The notes under the pieces are model-generated. The model ran no database searches and was not told where the DNA came from. It saw only the letters and a list, made by a program, of their open reading frames with translations. DNA of 64,000 bases. It comes from an uncultured Prevotellaceae bacterium. Lineage in GTDB: Bacteria > Bacteroidota > Bacteroidia > Bacteroidales > Bacteroidaceae. Each line of letters begins with the position of its first letter. Positions within the stretch are counted from its first letter, which is position 1. Of this stretch, positions 1-8,851 are shown one piece after another. The position numbers were made by a program, and so were the translations under genes. The stretch lies in the NCBI GenBank assembly GCA_902790625.1, contig CADASP010000008.1:62001-126000 (forward strand), given 5' to 3'.

Positions 1-684
1 ATGGTTGGCCAGCCGTTGCTTCTCCTCGCTGATGTCGAGCTTCTCTATATAATAGATGAGTTCCTGCTCCAGGCGGTTCTTATCGTAATCCACGCCAGGA
101 ATCTGCAGCAACCCGTCGGTGATGCGCTGTCGAATCTTCTCCACGCGCCCTTTCTCGTAGGGTTCAATCTCGGCCATCAGCCTTTCGATGTTGTCAATCT
201 TCTCGGCAAACTTCTTCTCAAGTGCCGCCCCCTCCTGCTTTCTGAACTCCACCAGTGCATCGATGGCCATCGTCACGGCTTCGCTGGCGGCCTTCCACTC
301 CTCGGGTGTGAGCACCTCGTTGTCGGTGCGCGTCAGCACATCGGGCATGCGTGTGAGGGTGAACATCCAGTCGGCAGGTTCGGGAATGCCCGTCTTGCTG
401 GCTATGTCTTTCAGCTGGTGGTAGTAGTTCGCCATCAGCGCCCCGTTCACTGGCGTGGGGTCCACACCCGTGTCTTTCTCCACCCAGAGGGCGAAGTCCA
501 CCTTTCCGCGTTCCAGACGTGCTGCTATTTGTTGCCGTATCTCCATCTCTTTTTCACGATAGAGGGGCGTCACGCGCGTCAGCAAATCGAGCTGCTTAGA
601 ATTGAGCGACTTGATTTCGGCGTTGATTTTCTTGTCCTTGAATGCTACGACCGCCTTGCCGTAGCCCGTCATACTCTGTATCAT
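1..684 (-). CDS. yicC: YicC/YloC-family endoribonuclease, partial (C-terminus beyond window)
   Basis: The protein begins MIQSMTGYGKA, the hallmark N-terminus of the YicC/YloC stress-associated endoribonuclease family, followed by the conserved EIKSLNSKQLDL stretch. 228 codons are present before the window edge; family members are usually about 290 residues, so the C-terminal DUF1732 part is mostly missing. Acidic and coiled segments (EFRKQEGAALEKKF) match the middle of the family. The ATG at 684 gives the canonical family start. It lies 44 bp downstream of the DUF4861 gene on the same strand and may be read through from it. The family is cytoplasmic and acts on RNA; the precise substrate here is unknown. 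Confidence 0.9.
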   Translation of the reverse strand, partial: MIQSMTGYGKAVVAFKDKKINAEIKSLNSKQLDLLTRVTPLYREKEMEIRQQIAARLERGKVDFALWVEKDTGVDPTPVNGALMANYYHQLKDIASKTGIPEPADWMFTLTRMPDVLTRTDNEVLTPEEWKAASEAVTMAIDALVEFRKQEGAALEKKFAEKIDNIERLMAEIEPYEKGRVEKIRQRITDGLLQIPGVDYDKNRLEQELIYYIEKLDISEEKQRLANH

Positions 685-728
685 TATTTATAATATAACA
701 ATTTGCGATTTGAATACGTTCAATCCTC

Positions 729-1943
729 TCACATCTCCTTCACGACAATGGGGTTCTCCACTTCCCTGCGCCATCGCTTGAGCCATGCGAACCATTCGCT
801 GGACCTGTGGAAGCCAAACTGCTCGTTGGCCGAGCAATAGCACACCTTATAGTGCATGCTGTCGCCCTCAATCTTCAGCACATAGGCATAGTTGTCCTTA
901 TTGGCAGGCTCTTCGCTGGCAATGTTCTTCTGCGCCACCAGCACGGCCAAGCCCACCGTCTCAGGTTTCCAGTTCACCGTGTCGGTAGAGGGATAGTCGG
1001 TGCCCCAGCAGGCGCGCAGACCCATCTTGTCGGAAAACTCTGTGGAGCCTTTCACATTGATGATGCCAGTGGAGAAGGCATACCCTTCCACATTGCGATT
1101 GAAAAGCACGTCCACGTCGGTGTCGCGATGACCCGCATACTGGGTATAGCGCAGCGTCATGTTCACTGGTGCCTTCGAGTCATCAGGCCGCCACCCCTGA
1201 TCCACCACCTCCACGATGGTTCGCAGCGGCCCGTAACTGATGATGCGCTGGGTACGCGTCTTCACGGGGTCAATCATCGTGGGCTGCTGGCCATCCCATC
1301 CTCGGAAAGCACCCAGCCCGAAGGTGTTGCCCACCCAGAGCACGTCGTCGCCATAGCCCTGTTGCTTCTGCTCCTGACTGGTGTAGAACTGAGTGGCTTG
1401 CAGCTCCAAGCGTTTCTTGAACTTGCCATAGAGGTCGAGCGTCTGCCTGTTGTCGAAATAGATGCGTATGCCATTCAACTCGCTCTCGAAGTCTACGCCA
1501 TGGTGGTGCTGCAGATTATAGCTGTTGGCACAGTCGCCACGCACGGTGATGCTCTGTATGAAGTTGTCGTGCTTGTTCTTCTCTTTCACCTTGTCGTTGC
1601 GCATCAGCATCTCGGCATACACACGGGCGGGATACTTCTTCTGTTCGCCCTCGGCCATCAGCGTCACGGTGTAGGTCTTCTTCTCCAACGGTCGCAGGTC
1701 GGCCAGGAAGCACAGTTCGTCCATCTGCTCGTCTTGGTTCAAGTCGTCGAGCTGGCAGGGCACCTCCTGGTTGCCACTCTTCACCGTGGCCGAGGTCACC
1801 ACGCCCCGGTCGGCAAGGCTGATCACCACCGGTTGGTCGGCTCGCGCCTGGCGCAAAGTATTCTCCACACTCACTTTAATCACTTGCTGTGCGCTGGCCC
1901 CTACCGCGGCACCGAGCGCTAATGTCATTAACAATTTCTTCAT
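729..1943 (-). CDS. DUF4861-domain exported protein
   Basis: This 404-residue protein has a clean signal peptide (MKKLLMTLALGAAVGASAQ), so I start it at the ATG at 1943 rather than at an in-frame codon 51 bp upstream, which falls in the promoter. The body, with stretches such as DLNQDEQMDELCFLADL and VDVLFNRNVEGYAFSTG, matches my recollection of the Bacteroidetes DUF4861 family, found near polysaccharide-degradation genes. It is probably periplasmic or surface-associated. A TAnnTTTG box on the minus strand (1964-1971) leaves a leader of under 20 nt. The enzymatic role is not established, and no catalytic motif can be assigned from sequence alone. Confidence 0.75.
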   Translation of the reverse strand: MKKLLMTLALGAAVGASAQQVIKVSVENTLRQARADQPVVISLADRGVVTSATVKSGNQEVPCQLDDLNQDEQMDELCFLADLRPLEKKTYTVTLMAEGEQKKYPARVYAEMLMRNDKVKEKNKHDNFIQSITVRGDCANSYNLQHHHGVDFESELNGIRIYFDNRQTLDLYGKFKKRLELQATQFYTSQEQKQQGYGDDVLWVGNTFGLGAFRGWDGQQPTMIDPVKTRTQRIISYGPLRTIVEVVDQGWRPDDSKAPVNMTLRYTQYAGHRDTDVDVLFNRNVEGYAFSTGIINVKGSTEFSDKMGLRACWGTDYPSTDTVNWKPETVGLAVLVAQKNIASEEPANKDNYAYVLKIEGDSMHYKVCYCSANEQFGFHRSSEWFAWLKRWRREVENPIVVKEM

Positions 1944-1963
1944 ATTGTGCATTTTGGTTTCAG

Positions 1964-1971
1964 CAAAGTTA
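1964..1971 (-). promoter_or_regulatory. -7 box (TAACTTTG) for the DUF4861 gene
   Basis: The plus strand reads CAAAGTTA, the reverse complement of a Bacteroidetes TAnnTTTG box, about 20 bp before the DUF4861 start codon. No TTTG was seen at the ideal -33 distance. Confidence 0.55.
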
Positions 1972-2022
1972 CATAAAAACAGAGAATAAGCCATTAGAAA
2001 TTAAAAAAAATTAGGTTAAAAC

Positions 2023-2053
2023 TTGCTCGATTCAAGAATTTTTAGTAATTTTG
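2023..2053 (+). promoter_or_regulatory. Bacteroidetes promoter for the GldB-like gene
   Basis: TTG at 2023-2025 and TAATTTTG at 2046-2053 are separated by 20 bp, matching the -33/-7 arrangement of Bacteroidetes primary sigma promoters. Transcription would start about 25 nt before the GTG at 2085. Confidence 0.65.
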
Positions 2054-2084
2054 CAGCGTGATTTAACAAAAGTAAAACATTTTC

Positions 2085-2903
2085 GTGCGCAAACTCTGCC
2101 TTTTCTATCTGTTTGCATTGGCTGCTTTGCTGGGTTGTCAATGGCAAATGAGCTCCAGCCAGGAGCAGCAAGAGAACCCCACAGGCGTGGTCATCGACCG
2201 CTTCGACCGTGTGGAGAGTCTCTACCTCACCATGGCCGATTATGCGGCGCTGCGCCAGATGAAGACCGACTATCCGCTGCAGACCCGCAACCTGGTGGAG
2301 AACGTCCTGCAACTTGGAAAGGCCAACGACCCCCAAATAGATTCGCAGCTGCTGACGTTCTTCCAAGACACCACCCTGCAGACCATCATCAACGACGTGG
2401 AGCGCATCTATGAGCGCACCAACGACCTGGAGAAGCAACTCTCCAGCGCCTTCAAACGTCTGCAAACCATGCTCCCCGGCATCGTCGTGCCACGCATCTA
2501 CACCCAGATAGGGTCGCTCGACCAAAGCATCGTCGTCGACGACAGCATACTCGGCATCTCGCTCGACAAATATCTTGGAGCCGACCACCCTGTCTACCTG
2601 CGCTATGGCTACACCGAGCAGCAGCGCAGCATGATGACGCGCGAATACATCGTGCCCGACTGTCTGGGATTCTATCTGCTCAGCCTCTACCCCATGAGCG
2701 AGGAGGCCGACAGCGTGCCAGAACTGCGACGCTGGCACATGTCGAAAATACAAAGCGTGGTCAACCAGGCCATGGGGCGCAAAATCTTCAGCAACGACGA
2801 TATCGAAATGCTGGCCCGCTATCGACAGCGCCACCCGCACACCACCACCCACGACTTGCTGATGCTCGACCGCCATCTGCCGATGGTCGAAGAAAAGCGT
2901 TGA
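2085..2903 (+). CDS. GldB-like lipoprotein
   Basis: This 272-residue protein has a lipoprotein signal (LCLFYLFALAALLGC, Cys 18) and a GldB-type core: DRFDRVESLY, then VPRIYTQIGSLDQSIVVDD and LDKYLGADHPVY, then a C-terminal HDLLMLDRHLP. GldB is a lipoprotein tied to gliding and type IX secretion in Bacteroidetes; non-gliding Prevotella keep related proteins of unclear role. The start is GTG, chosen because it directly precedes the charged signal-peptide N-region (RK). It is monocistronic, downstream of its own promoter and followed by a 1-kb repeat-rich gap. Similarity to GldB is from recognition of motifs only, so the family call is moderate. Confidence 0.65.
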   Translation: MRKLCLFYLFALAALLGCQWQMSSSQEQQENPTGVVIDRFDRVESLYLTMADYAALRQMKTDYPLQTRNLVENVLQLGKANDPQIDSQLLTFFQDTTLQTIINDVERIYERTNDLEKQLSSAFKRLQTMLPGIVVPRIYTQIGSLDQSIVVDDSILGISLDKYLGADHPVYLRYGYTEQQRSMMTREYIVPDCLGFYLLSLYPMSEEADSVPELRRWHMSKIQSVVNQAMGRKIFSNDDIEMLARYRQRHPHTTTHDLLMLDRHLPMVEEKR

Positions 2904-3735
2904 ATGCGACATCTGAGCATATCTGCCGCCCCCCGCCCTTGCAAGGCAATTGCGAGGAGGGAGCAATTGGGGAGCGAAGCGACGGTAGGGCATAGCCAGG
3001 GCTGGGGGTGGGGTCTGTAACTATTAGCAACTTTGATCCAAGTGAACGTCAAACAGGGCACCATATTGTTCAAAAGCGGAAGTGACCTGAAAGGACGGGG
3101 AGACATGAAAGATATTGACAAAACGGCCATTTAACCCCTCCATAATTCAAAAATTCTGCGCGAGAAAACTTTTGGTCGAAAATTTTCGAGTTTTGAGAGG
3201 GTTTGCTAAATGATTGCCATTCAACCGATTGGGTTGGATTTTACGAAAAATGGGCATCGCTGGCTTTAAAAAGTCAACGCCGAAAAAAAATTTGGCGTTG
3301 CCGTTTTATTTTTCGGCGTGCTTAAAAAACCGCGAAAAGGCAATAGGGGCCAAAAACATGCACAAAACCATGGTGTGTGTGCAAAAATTTGGCTTTTCCC
3401 CCTCGGTTTTCCATCTAACGAGGTTTGAACAATGCTGCCAAACGGGCGTTTTTCGCTCCAGATTGCCTCGAAATCGTGAACAAATTTTGTTTTGAAAAAT
3501 TTTGACATTCTTTCCGATCTCTATCTATCGAGTGTTCTATTTCGTAACAACTCCGTTCACCACAGGTGCCCTCACGCTCCACAGCAAAACAGAGATTTAC
3601 AGGATTGTAACTTTTGCTGATGCCGACAGACGTAAGGTCTATCTCTACAGTACTACGAATCGCGCCCAATTTTCTAACGGTTATAGAGGCTGAACGCCCC
3701 CATTCGTCACAAAATCGAACAATTCGTCACAGATT
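2904..3735. repeat. Gene-free, repeat-rich intergenic region
   Basis: No convincing gene lies here; short open frames on both strands lack family features and cross low-complexity sequence. Positions 2926-3019 hold a GC-rich element ending in GCTGGGGGTGGGGTCTGTA, the same end as the inverted repeat inside the AEC gene. Positions about 3160-3400 are a diverged copy of sequence at about 32400-32645: both contain GAGAAAACTTTTGG, GAGTTTTGAGAGG, AAAAAGTCAACGCCGAAAA and TTGGCGTTGCCGTTTT in the same order. Confidence 0.7.
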
Positions 3736-3767
3736 TTTGGCTGATTCTACAATTATATGTACCTTTG
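3736..3767 (+). promoter_or_regulatory. Promoter for the zinc-ribbon / acyltransferase pair
   Basis: TTTG at 3736-3739 and TACCTTTG at 3760-3767 are 20 bp apart. The predicted transcript has a leader of nearly 200 nt before the ATG at 3969, long enough to hold regulatory structure, though I could not identify a known riboswitch. Confidence 0.65.
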
Positions 3768-3968
3768 CTGATGCAAAAGTGCGGACACCAACTGGACGCA
3801 CAACGATTTCTTCGAACACGAACAAACCGATTAGTGATACAAGCCTCGCATGTTCAAAGGTGTTAGGGAGTGCGGAACTCTGGCAGCCCTTCGGTGGCAA
3901 ACGACCGGACTATCCAACTCATCAACTCCAAGAACGCGCGAACTTGGGAAAGTAAAAACGATTTCGAT

Positions 3969-4559
3969 ATGGAACCAAAATTTTGTCAGAGCTGCGGAAT
4001 GCCGCTCACCAATGATGTGCTCGGCACCAATGCCGACGGGAGCAAGAACGAAGACTACTGCATCTACTGCTACAAGGACGGAGCCTTCACAGGCGACTTC
4101 ACGATGGAGGAGATGGCAGAGTTCTGTGCGCAGTTTGTTGAGGATTTCAACAAGAACACAGGCCAGAGCCTCAGCCGCGAGGAGTATAAGAAGATGCTCC
4201 TGCAGTATTACCCCAATCTGAAGCGCTGGAGGCTCCCTGCCAAGGAACGGCCTCATGCCACGTCGCCCATCAAACAGTTGCTCATCGACGAAATCAATGC
4301 GCTCAACATCAGCGGCATGCCCAAGATTGACAACATCTTCGTGCTGCAAGGCTCGTTCATCAACATGGAGTTTCACCTCAACGGCAATGTCTTCAAGCTC
4401 CTCGACGACAACGCCACCTACTGGGGCACACAGGTGGAGAAAGGCGACGGACGCTGCTTCGGCATCGCCTGCGATGAGCACTACATCCTCGTGTGCGAGT
4501 ATGGCAAAGGGGGAACGGATGCCGAGATTGTCATGCTGAAGCGCATAGACCACAAATAA
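3969..4559 (+). CDS. Putative zinc-ribbon domain protein
   Basis: This 196-residue protein starts MEPKFCQSCGMPL and continues to DYCIYCYKDG, giving CxxC...CxxC zinc-ligand pairs within the first 35 residues, typical of the 'putative zinc ribbon' family. TMEEMAEFCAQFVEDFN follows and is also common in that family. The second half (from about residue 85, SPIKQLLIDEINALNISGMPK) looks like a separate small alpha/beta domain I cannot name. I use the ATG at 3969 because the CxxC motif normally lies within ten residues of the start. The next gene begins 4 bp after the stop, so the two are probably co-transcribed. Confidence 0.75.
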   Translation: MEPKFCQSCGMPLTNDVLGTNADGSKNEDYCIYCYKDGAFTGDFTMEEMAEFCAQFVEDFNKNTGQSLSREEYKKMLLQYYPNLKRWRLPAKERPHATSPIKQLLIDEINALNISGMPKIDNIFVLQGSFINMEFHLNGNVFKLLDDNATYWGTQVEKGDGRCFGIACDEHYILVCEYGKGGTDAEIVMLKRIDHK

Positions 4560-4563
4560 GAAG

Positions 4564-5184
4564 ATGAAACAGGAAATCAATCCCAAGGACACGAGTAGGG
4601 CTCAGGCATTCGAGTTGTGGATGAAGTCGCCCATGCCGATGGTGACGCTTATCAAGACCTTCGACGTGACGCGGCTCTATAAGACAAGCAGGCGAAGGAA
4701 CATGAAGTTCAACATGCTCTTGTGCTGGTGTATCGGCAAGGCGGCAAGCCAGATTGAGGAGTTCTACCTGCTGCCGGCACAGGGGAAACTGTTCAAGTAC
4801 GACCGCATGGCCATCAATGTGATTGTGAACAACAAGGATGGTGGCATCAGCAACTGCGACGTTCCTTTCTGCGACGACCTGCTACAGTTCAAGAGCCATT
4901 ACGATGCCCTTACGCAAAAGACCTCCGCCACCTGCCAGGACATCAACGACGATGATGCCGTCATCGTTGGAACATCTGCCGTGATGGGTACTGAGCTGGA
5001 TGGCATCGTGAATCAATACAGCGGCATTTTCAACAATCCCTTCCTGGCTTGGGGCCGATACAAACGCCACTGGCTGAAGACCACCCTCACCATTTCCTTC
5101 CAGTTCCATCATGCACAGATGGACGGCAAACAGGCCACCAGGTTTCTGGAAGCGCTGCAACAGACCATCAACAGAACAAGATAA
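4564..5184 (+). CDS. Chloramphenicol-acetyltransferase-like O-acyltransferase
   Basis: This 206-residue protein has the size and architecture of the CAT (CatA) family. The C-terminal motif FHHAQMDGKQA matches the HHxxxDG active site, with the first His-His pair providing the catalytic base and the Asp structural. The N-terminal FNMLLCWCIGKAASQIEEF matches the family helix. It could acetylate chloramphenicol, but many divergent CAT-like proteins act on other acceptors and no resistance role can be inferred. It lies 4 bp downstream of the zinc-ribbon gene. Chromosomal context without mobility genes argues against a recently acquired resistance cassette. Confidence 0.8.
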   Translation: MKQEINPKDTSRAQAFELWMKSPMPMVTLIKTFDVTRLYKTSRRRNMKFNMLLCWCIGKAASQIEEFYLLPAQGKLFKYDRMAINVIVNNKDGGISNCDVPFCDDLLQFKSHYDALTQKTSATCQDINDDDAVIVGTSAVMGTELDGIVNQYSGIFNNPFLAWGRYKRHWLKTTLTISFQFHHAQMDGKQATRFLEALQQTINRTR

Positions 5185-5302
5185 ATCAGAAACGGCGCTT
5201 CGGGAACACCAAGAAGCCGCCAAAAGCCCTCGTGGTGGTTAAAAAAACACAAAAACGACATAAAAGGAGCCAGGGAAAGGAGTCGTTTTCGCGCGTTTTT
5301 TT

Positions 5303-5310
5303 TACTTTTG
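5303..5310 (+). promoter_or_regulatory. -7 box (TACTTTTG) for the efflux operon
   Basis: TACTTTTG follows a T-rich run about 60 bp upstream of the TolC-family start. No clear -33 TTTG was seen. Confidence 0.5.
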
Positions 5311-5369
5311 CAGTTGAAAACCAAACACAAAGGCACTACACCCAAATGCCACGTATAATTATATTAATA

Positions 5370-6713
5370 ATGAGAAAGCAAAGAATCATCTACTGGCTGG
5401 TCATGCTGCTGCCGGCACTACCCCTGCAAGCGCAGCGGCAGTGGACCCTCGACGACTGCATCAGCCACGCCATGCAGCACAACATCACCTTGCAGAAAAG
5501 CAAGCTGCAGCTGCAGTCGGCCTCTGAAGACGTGAAGCAACAGAAAGGAGCACTGTTGCCATCGCTCAACGCCAGCACCAACCACAGCATCGGCTACCAA
5601 CCGTGGAAAGACAACGGCATCGCCACCGTGACCAACGGACAGGTGAACGCGAAAGTGGACAAGACCTACTATAACGGCTCCTACGGACTGAATGCACAGT
5701 GGACGGTGTGGAACGGAGGGCGCAACCGCAACAACGTGAAGATGAGCCAACTGAGCGAGCAGCAAGCCGAACTGAGCGTCAGCGAACAGGCCAACAGTAT
5801 CGAGGAGCGCATCTGCCAGCTCTACACCCAGTGCCTCTACATGAGGGAGGCCATACGGGTGGACAGCGCCATGCTGCAGACAAGCCTGAAGAACGAGAAT
5901 CGAGGCAAGGAGATGGTGGAGGCCGGACTGCTGGCAAAGGCCGACTTGGCACAGCTGACGTCGCAGCGGGCCAGCGACGAATACAACGTGGTGGAGGCGT
6001 GGAGCCAGCTCGAGAACTACATGCTGCAACTGCGGCAGCTGCTGGAGCTGAAGGCCAACGACCAGTTTGACATCGCCGACACAGAGGCCAGCGACGCACA
6101 GGCACTCGCCCCAACGCCGTCGCTCGTGGATGTCTACGAGCAAGCCTTGGCTCAGCGCCCTGAGATAAAAAGCCGACAGATTGGCATAGAGAGCGCCAAC
6201 GTGCAGCTGGCCATCGCCAAGGCAGGGCACTTGCCCACCATCGCCATCACGGGAGGTGCCTCGACGAGCACCAACTCGCTGTCGAACAACGGATGGGGCA
6301 ACCAGATGAAGACCAACTTCGGACTCACGGGAGGGCTGCAGCTGAGCATGCCCATCTTCGACGGACGACAGACGAAGACCAACGTGGAAAAGGCCAAGCT
6401 GCAACAGATGCAGGCACAGCTGGACCTGGCCGACCAGCAGAAGCAGCTCTACCAGACCATTGAGGGCTACTGGCTCGATGCCACCACCAACCAGCAGAAG
6501 CTGCATGCCGCCACCGCCAACGTGGAGAGCGCACAGGCCAGCTACGACCTGCTGCAGGAACAGTTCAACGTGGGACTGAAGAACATCGCCGAACTGCTGA
6601 ACGGAAAAGGACAGCTGCTGCAAGCACAGCAGAACCGTCTGCAAGCCAAATACCTCACCCTGCTCAACCAGCAGCTGCTGCGCCTCTATGCCGGCGCCCA
6701 TTCATCCCATTAA
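5370..6713 (+). CDS. TolC-family outer-membrane efflux protein
   Basis: This 447-residue protein has a signal peptide (IIYWLVMLLPALPLQAQ), then RQWTLDDCISHAMQHNITLQ, the standard TolC/OEP repeat opening, and a second OEP repeat from about residue 230 (SLVDVYEQALAQRPEIKSRQ). The Gln/Ala-rich coiled helices match the trimeric alpha-barrel. It would form the outer-membrane exit duct for the adjacent adaptor and ABC pump. The ATG at 5370 is preferred because it gives the signal peptide; upstream in-frame sequence lies over the promoter. The last residues (AHSSH) and the stop are encoded by the first unit of a tandem CCCAT(T/C)AA-type repeat. Confidence 0.9.
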   Translation: MRKQRIIYWLVMLLPALPLQAQRQWTLDDCISHAMQHNITLQKSKLQLQSASEDVKQQKGALLPSLNASTNHSIGYQPWKDNGIATVTNGQVNAKVDKTYYNGSYGLNAQWTVWNGGRNRNNVKMSQLSEQQAELSVSEQANSIEERICQLYTQCLYMREAIRVDSAMLQTSLKNENRGKEMVEAGLLAKADLAQLTSQRASDEYNVVEAWSQLENYMLQLRQLLELKANDQFDIADTEASDAQALAPTPSLVDVYEQALAQRPEIKSRQIGIESANVQLAIAKAGHLPTIAITGGASTSTNSLSNNGWGNQMKTNFGLTGGLQLSMPIFDGRQTKTNVEKAKLQQMQAQLDLADQQKQLYQTIEGYWLDATTNQQKLHAATANVESAQASYDLLQEQFNVGLKNIAELLNGKGQLLQAQQNRLQAKYLTLLNQQLLRLYAGAHSSH

Positions 6714-6733
6714 ACCCATCAATCCCATCAATT
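6703..6733. repeat. CCCATTAA/CCCATCAA tandem micro-repeat at the tolC-like stop codon
   Basis: Four units resembling CCCATYAA run across the 3' end of the TolC-like gene; its TAA stop lies within the second unit. The same motif class, inverted, occurs in the NfnAB linker (16741-16815). Confidence 0.7.
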
Positions 6734-6737
6734 TATA

Positions 6738-7940
6738 ATGAAAAAGACACTCATCATCGCCGCCGTCGTCATCGCCGTCGCCGTGGCAGCCTTCTTACTG
6801 CTCTCAGGCGGACAAGACGGACCTACCGTGGAATTCGACACCGCCAAGGTCGAGAAGACCACCATCCAAAACAGTATCACCGCCACGGGCACCATCGAGC
6901 CCGTCACCAGCGTCACCGTGGGTACGCAGGTGAGCGGCATCGTCAGCCATCTCTATGTAGACTACAACAGCGTGGTGAAGAAAGGACAGGTCATAGCCGA
7001 GCTCGACAAGACCAACCTGACCAGCGAGCTGCGCACTGCCCAAGCCAACCTGAGCAGCGCACAAAGCACGCTCAACTACGAGCAAGCCAACTACAACCGC
7101 TACAAGACGCTCTACGAGAAAGGGCTGGTGAGCGCCAACGACTATGAGACGGCACGCCTCTCCTACCTGAAGGCAAAGGACCAGGTGACCACCTCGGCAC
7201 AGAGCGTGCAGCGTGCTCAGACCAACCTGGGCTATGCCACCATCACCAGCCCCATCGACGGCGTGGTGCTCTCGAAGAGCGTAGAGGAGGGACAGACCGT
7301 CGCCGCCTCGTTCAACACACCCGAGCTGTTCACCATCGCCCAAGACCTGACCGACATGCGCGTCATCGCCGACATCGACGAGGCCGACATCGGCGGTGTG
7401 AAGGAAGGGCAGCGCGTAATGTTCACCGTTGACGCCTTCCCCGAAGACCGCTTCCAGGGACAGGTGACGCAGGTGCGCCAGCAGGCCACCACCGAGAGCA
7501 ACGTCGTGACATACGAGGTGGTGATAGGAGCGCCCAACAACGACCTGAAGCTGAAGCCCGGACTGACGGCCAACGTCACCATCTACACGCTGGAGAAACC
7601 CGACGTGCTGGCCGTGCCCGCCAAGGCGCTGCGATTCATGCCCGTAGAAGCCATACTGAGCGAAGGGCAGACCATTGAAGACGTGGAGAGCCGCCAGAAG
7701 GTGTGGACGCTGGAGGGCAACACCTTCAAGGCACACGCCGTGGAGGCAGGCATCACCAACGGCATGCTCACCGAAATCATTGGCGGCATCGCTGAAGGCA
7801 CCGAGGTGCTCACTGGCTTCACCATCACTGGAGGCGAAGAGGCCGCAGGCCCTGAGCAGCAAGCACAAAACCCCTTCATGCCACGGCCGAGAGGCAACAA
7901 CAGGCAGAACGGTAATCAGCAACAGCAACCGAGGAGGTAG
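6738..7940 (+). CDS. MacA/HlyD-type periplasmic adaptor of an ABC efflux pump
   Basis: This 400-residue membrane-fusion protein has an N-terminal anchor helix (residues 4-22, ending LLLSGG). The lipoyl half-motif is GTIEPVTSVTVGTQVSGIV, a coiled-coil hairpin spans about residues 90-160, and the second lipoyl half is ATITSPIDGVVLSKSVEEGQ. A beta-barrel and a membrane-proximal domain follow (to about residue 370), then a polar Gln/Asn/Arg-rich tail. It would bridge the TolC-like protein and the ABC ATPase/permease encoded next. The ATPase starts 3 bp after its stop. MacA-like is the best match; the substrate is unknown. Confidence 0.9.
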   Translation: MKKTLIIAAVVIAVAVAAFLLLSGGQDGPTVEFDTAKVEKTTIQNSITATGTIEPVTSVTVGTQVSGIVSHLYVDYNSVVKKGQVIAELDKTNLTSELRTAQANLSSAQSTLNYEQANYNRYKTLYEKGLVSANDYETARLSYLKAKDQVTTSAQSVQRAQTNLGYATITSPIDGVVLSKSVEEGQTVAASFNTPELFTIAQDLTDMRVIADIDEADIGGVKEGQRVMFTVDAFPEDRFQGQVTQVRQQATTESNVVTYEVVIGAPNNDLKLKPGLTANVTIYTLEKPDVLAVPAKALRFMPVEAILSEGQTIEDVESRQKVWTLEGNTFKAHAVEAGITNGMLTEIIGGIAEGTEVLTGFTITGGEEAAGPEQQAQNPFMPRPRGNNRQNGNQQQQPRR

Positions 7941-7943
7941 GAA

Positions 7944-8690
7944 ATGGGAAAAGTTGTCATTGAACTGCAGAACGTGAAGCGCTACTTCCAAGTGGGCAGC
8001 GAGACGGTGAAGGCCTTGCGTGGCGTGTCGTTCAAAATCTACGAGGGCGAGTTCGTCACCATCCAAGGCACCAGCGGCAGCGGCAAGTCGACACTGCTCA
8101 ACCAGCTGGGATGCCTCGACACCCCCACCAGCGGCGAGTATTTCCTCGACGGTGTCAGCGTGCGCACCATGTCGAAGACGCAGCGTGCTCACCTGCGCAA
8201 CCGAAAGATAGGCTTCGTGTTCCAGAACTACAACCTATTGCCCAAGACCACTGCCGTGGAGAACGTGGAGCTGCCGCTGATGTACAATTCGAAGTACACT
8301 GCCGCAGAGCGACGCGCCAAAGCCATCAAGGCCCTGCAAGCCGTGGGACTGGGCGACCGTCTGGAGCACAAGAGCAACGAGATGTCGGGTGGACAGATGC
8401 AGCGAGTAGCCATCGCCCGCGCACTGGTGAACGACCCCGCCGTGCTGTTGGCCGACGAGGCCACGGGCAACCTCGACACGCGCACCAGCTTCGAGATGCT
8501 GGTGCTCTTCCAAGAACTCTACCGCCAAGGACACACCATCATCTTCGTCACGCACAACCCGGAGATTGCCGAGTTTGCCAGCCGCAACATCAACCTGCGC
8601 GACGGCAAGATTCGCGAGGACACCATCAACACCAACATCAAGTCGGCAGCCGAGGCCCTGGCAGCACTGCCCATACCGAAGGACGACTAA
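7944..8690 (+). CDS. ABC transporter ATP-binding protein (MacB/LolD type)
   Basis: This 248-residue nucleotide-binding protein has Walker A GTSGSGKST (about residue 43), Q-loop GFVFQNYNLLPKTTAVENVE, signature MSGGQMQRVAIARAL, Walker B VLLADEATGNLD and H-loop FVTHNPE. The N-E-M-SGGQ and LLPKTTAVENV segments are typical of the MacB/LolD/FtsE type VII group, which move substrates without a translocation pore through the membrane. It pairs with the separately encoded permease at 8852, unlike E. coli MacB, where both are fused. A repeat element of about 155 bp separates the two genes. Confidence 0.92.
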   Translation: MGKVVIELQNVKRYFQVGSETVKALRGVSFKIYEGEFVTIQGTSGSGKSTLLNQLGCLDTPTSGEYFLDGVSVRTMSKTQRAHLRNRKIGFVFQNYNLLPKTTAVENVELPLMYNSKYTAAERRAKAIKALQAVGLGDRLEHKSNEMSGGQMQRVAIARALVNDPAVLLADEATGNLDTRTSFEMLVLFQELYRQGHTIIFVTHNPEIAEFASRNINLRDGKIREDTINTNIKSAAEALAALPIPKDD

Positions 8691-8692
8691 GA

Positions 8693-8848
8693 GGACCCAC
8701 CCCCAGCCCCTCCCGTGCGTGAGGGGAGACGATATAGACTGGGAGATGGTATTGTTGAATGAATACACACATGTTACTAACTAAATAAAAAGGAGACCCC
8801 AAGAGTAACCAAACGCCCCTCCCGCTCGGGAGGGGTTGGGGGTGTGGG
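8693..8848. repeat. Inverted-repeat element between ABC ATPase and permease genes
   Basis: The left arm reads GACCCACCCCCAGCCCCTCC and the right arm ends CGGGAGGGGTTGGGGGTGTG; they are imperfect reverse complements bounding an AT-richer core of about 85 bp. The arms are nearly the same as those of the element inside the AEC gene at 10531-10649, so both belong to one family. Confidence 0.8.
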
Positions 8849-8851
8849 TAA

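Noticed and set aside
1..693. Long open frame on the plus strand across the left edge
   Set aside because: It mirrors the yicC coding sequence on the minus strand and has no family match; the minus-strand frame has a complete conserved start.
807..1922. 371-codon plus-strand frame
   Set aside because: It lies entirely opposite the DUF4861 gene and has His/Val-rich composition typical of antisense shadows.
3870..3968. Longer start for the zinc-ribbon protein
   Set aside because: The added residues are not conserved in type and push the CxxC motif far from the N-terminus.
4564..5184. Calling this a chloramphenicol resistance gene
   Set aside because: The HHxxxDG site fits, but CAT-like proteins act on many acceptors and there is no cassette or mobile context.
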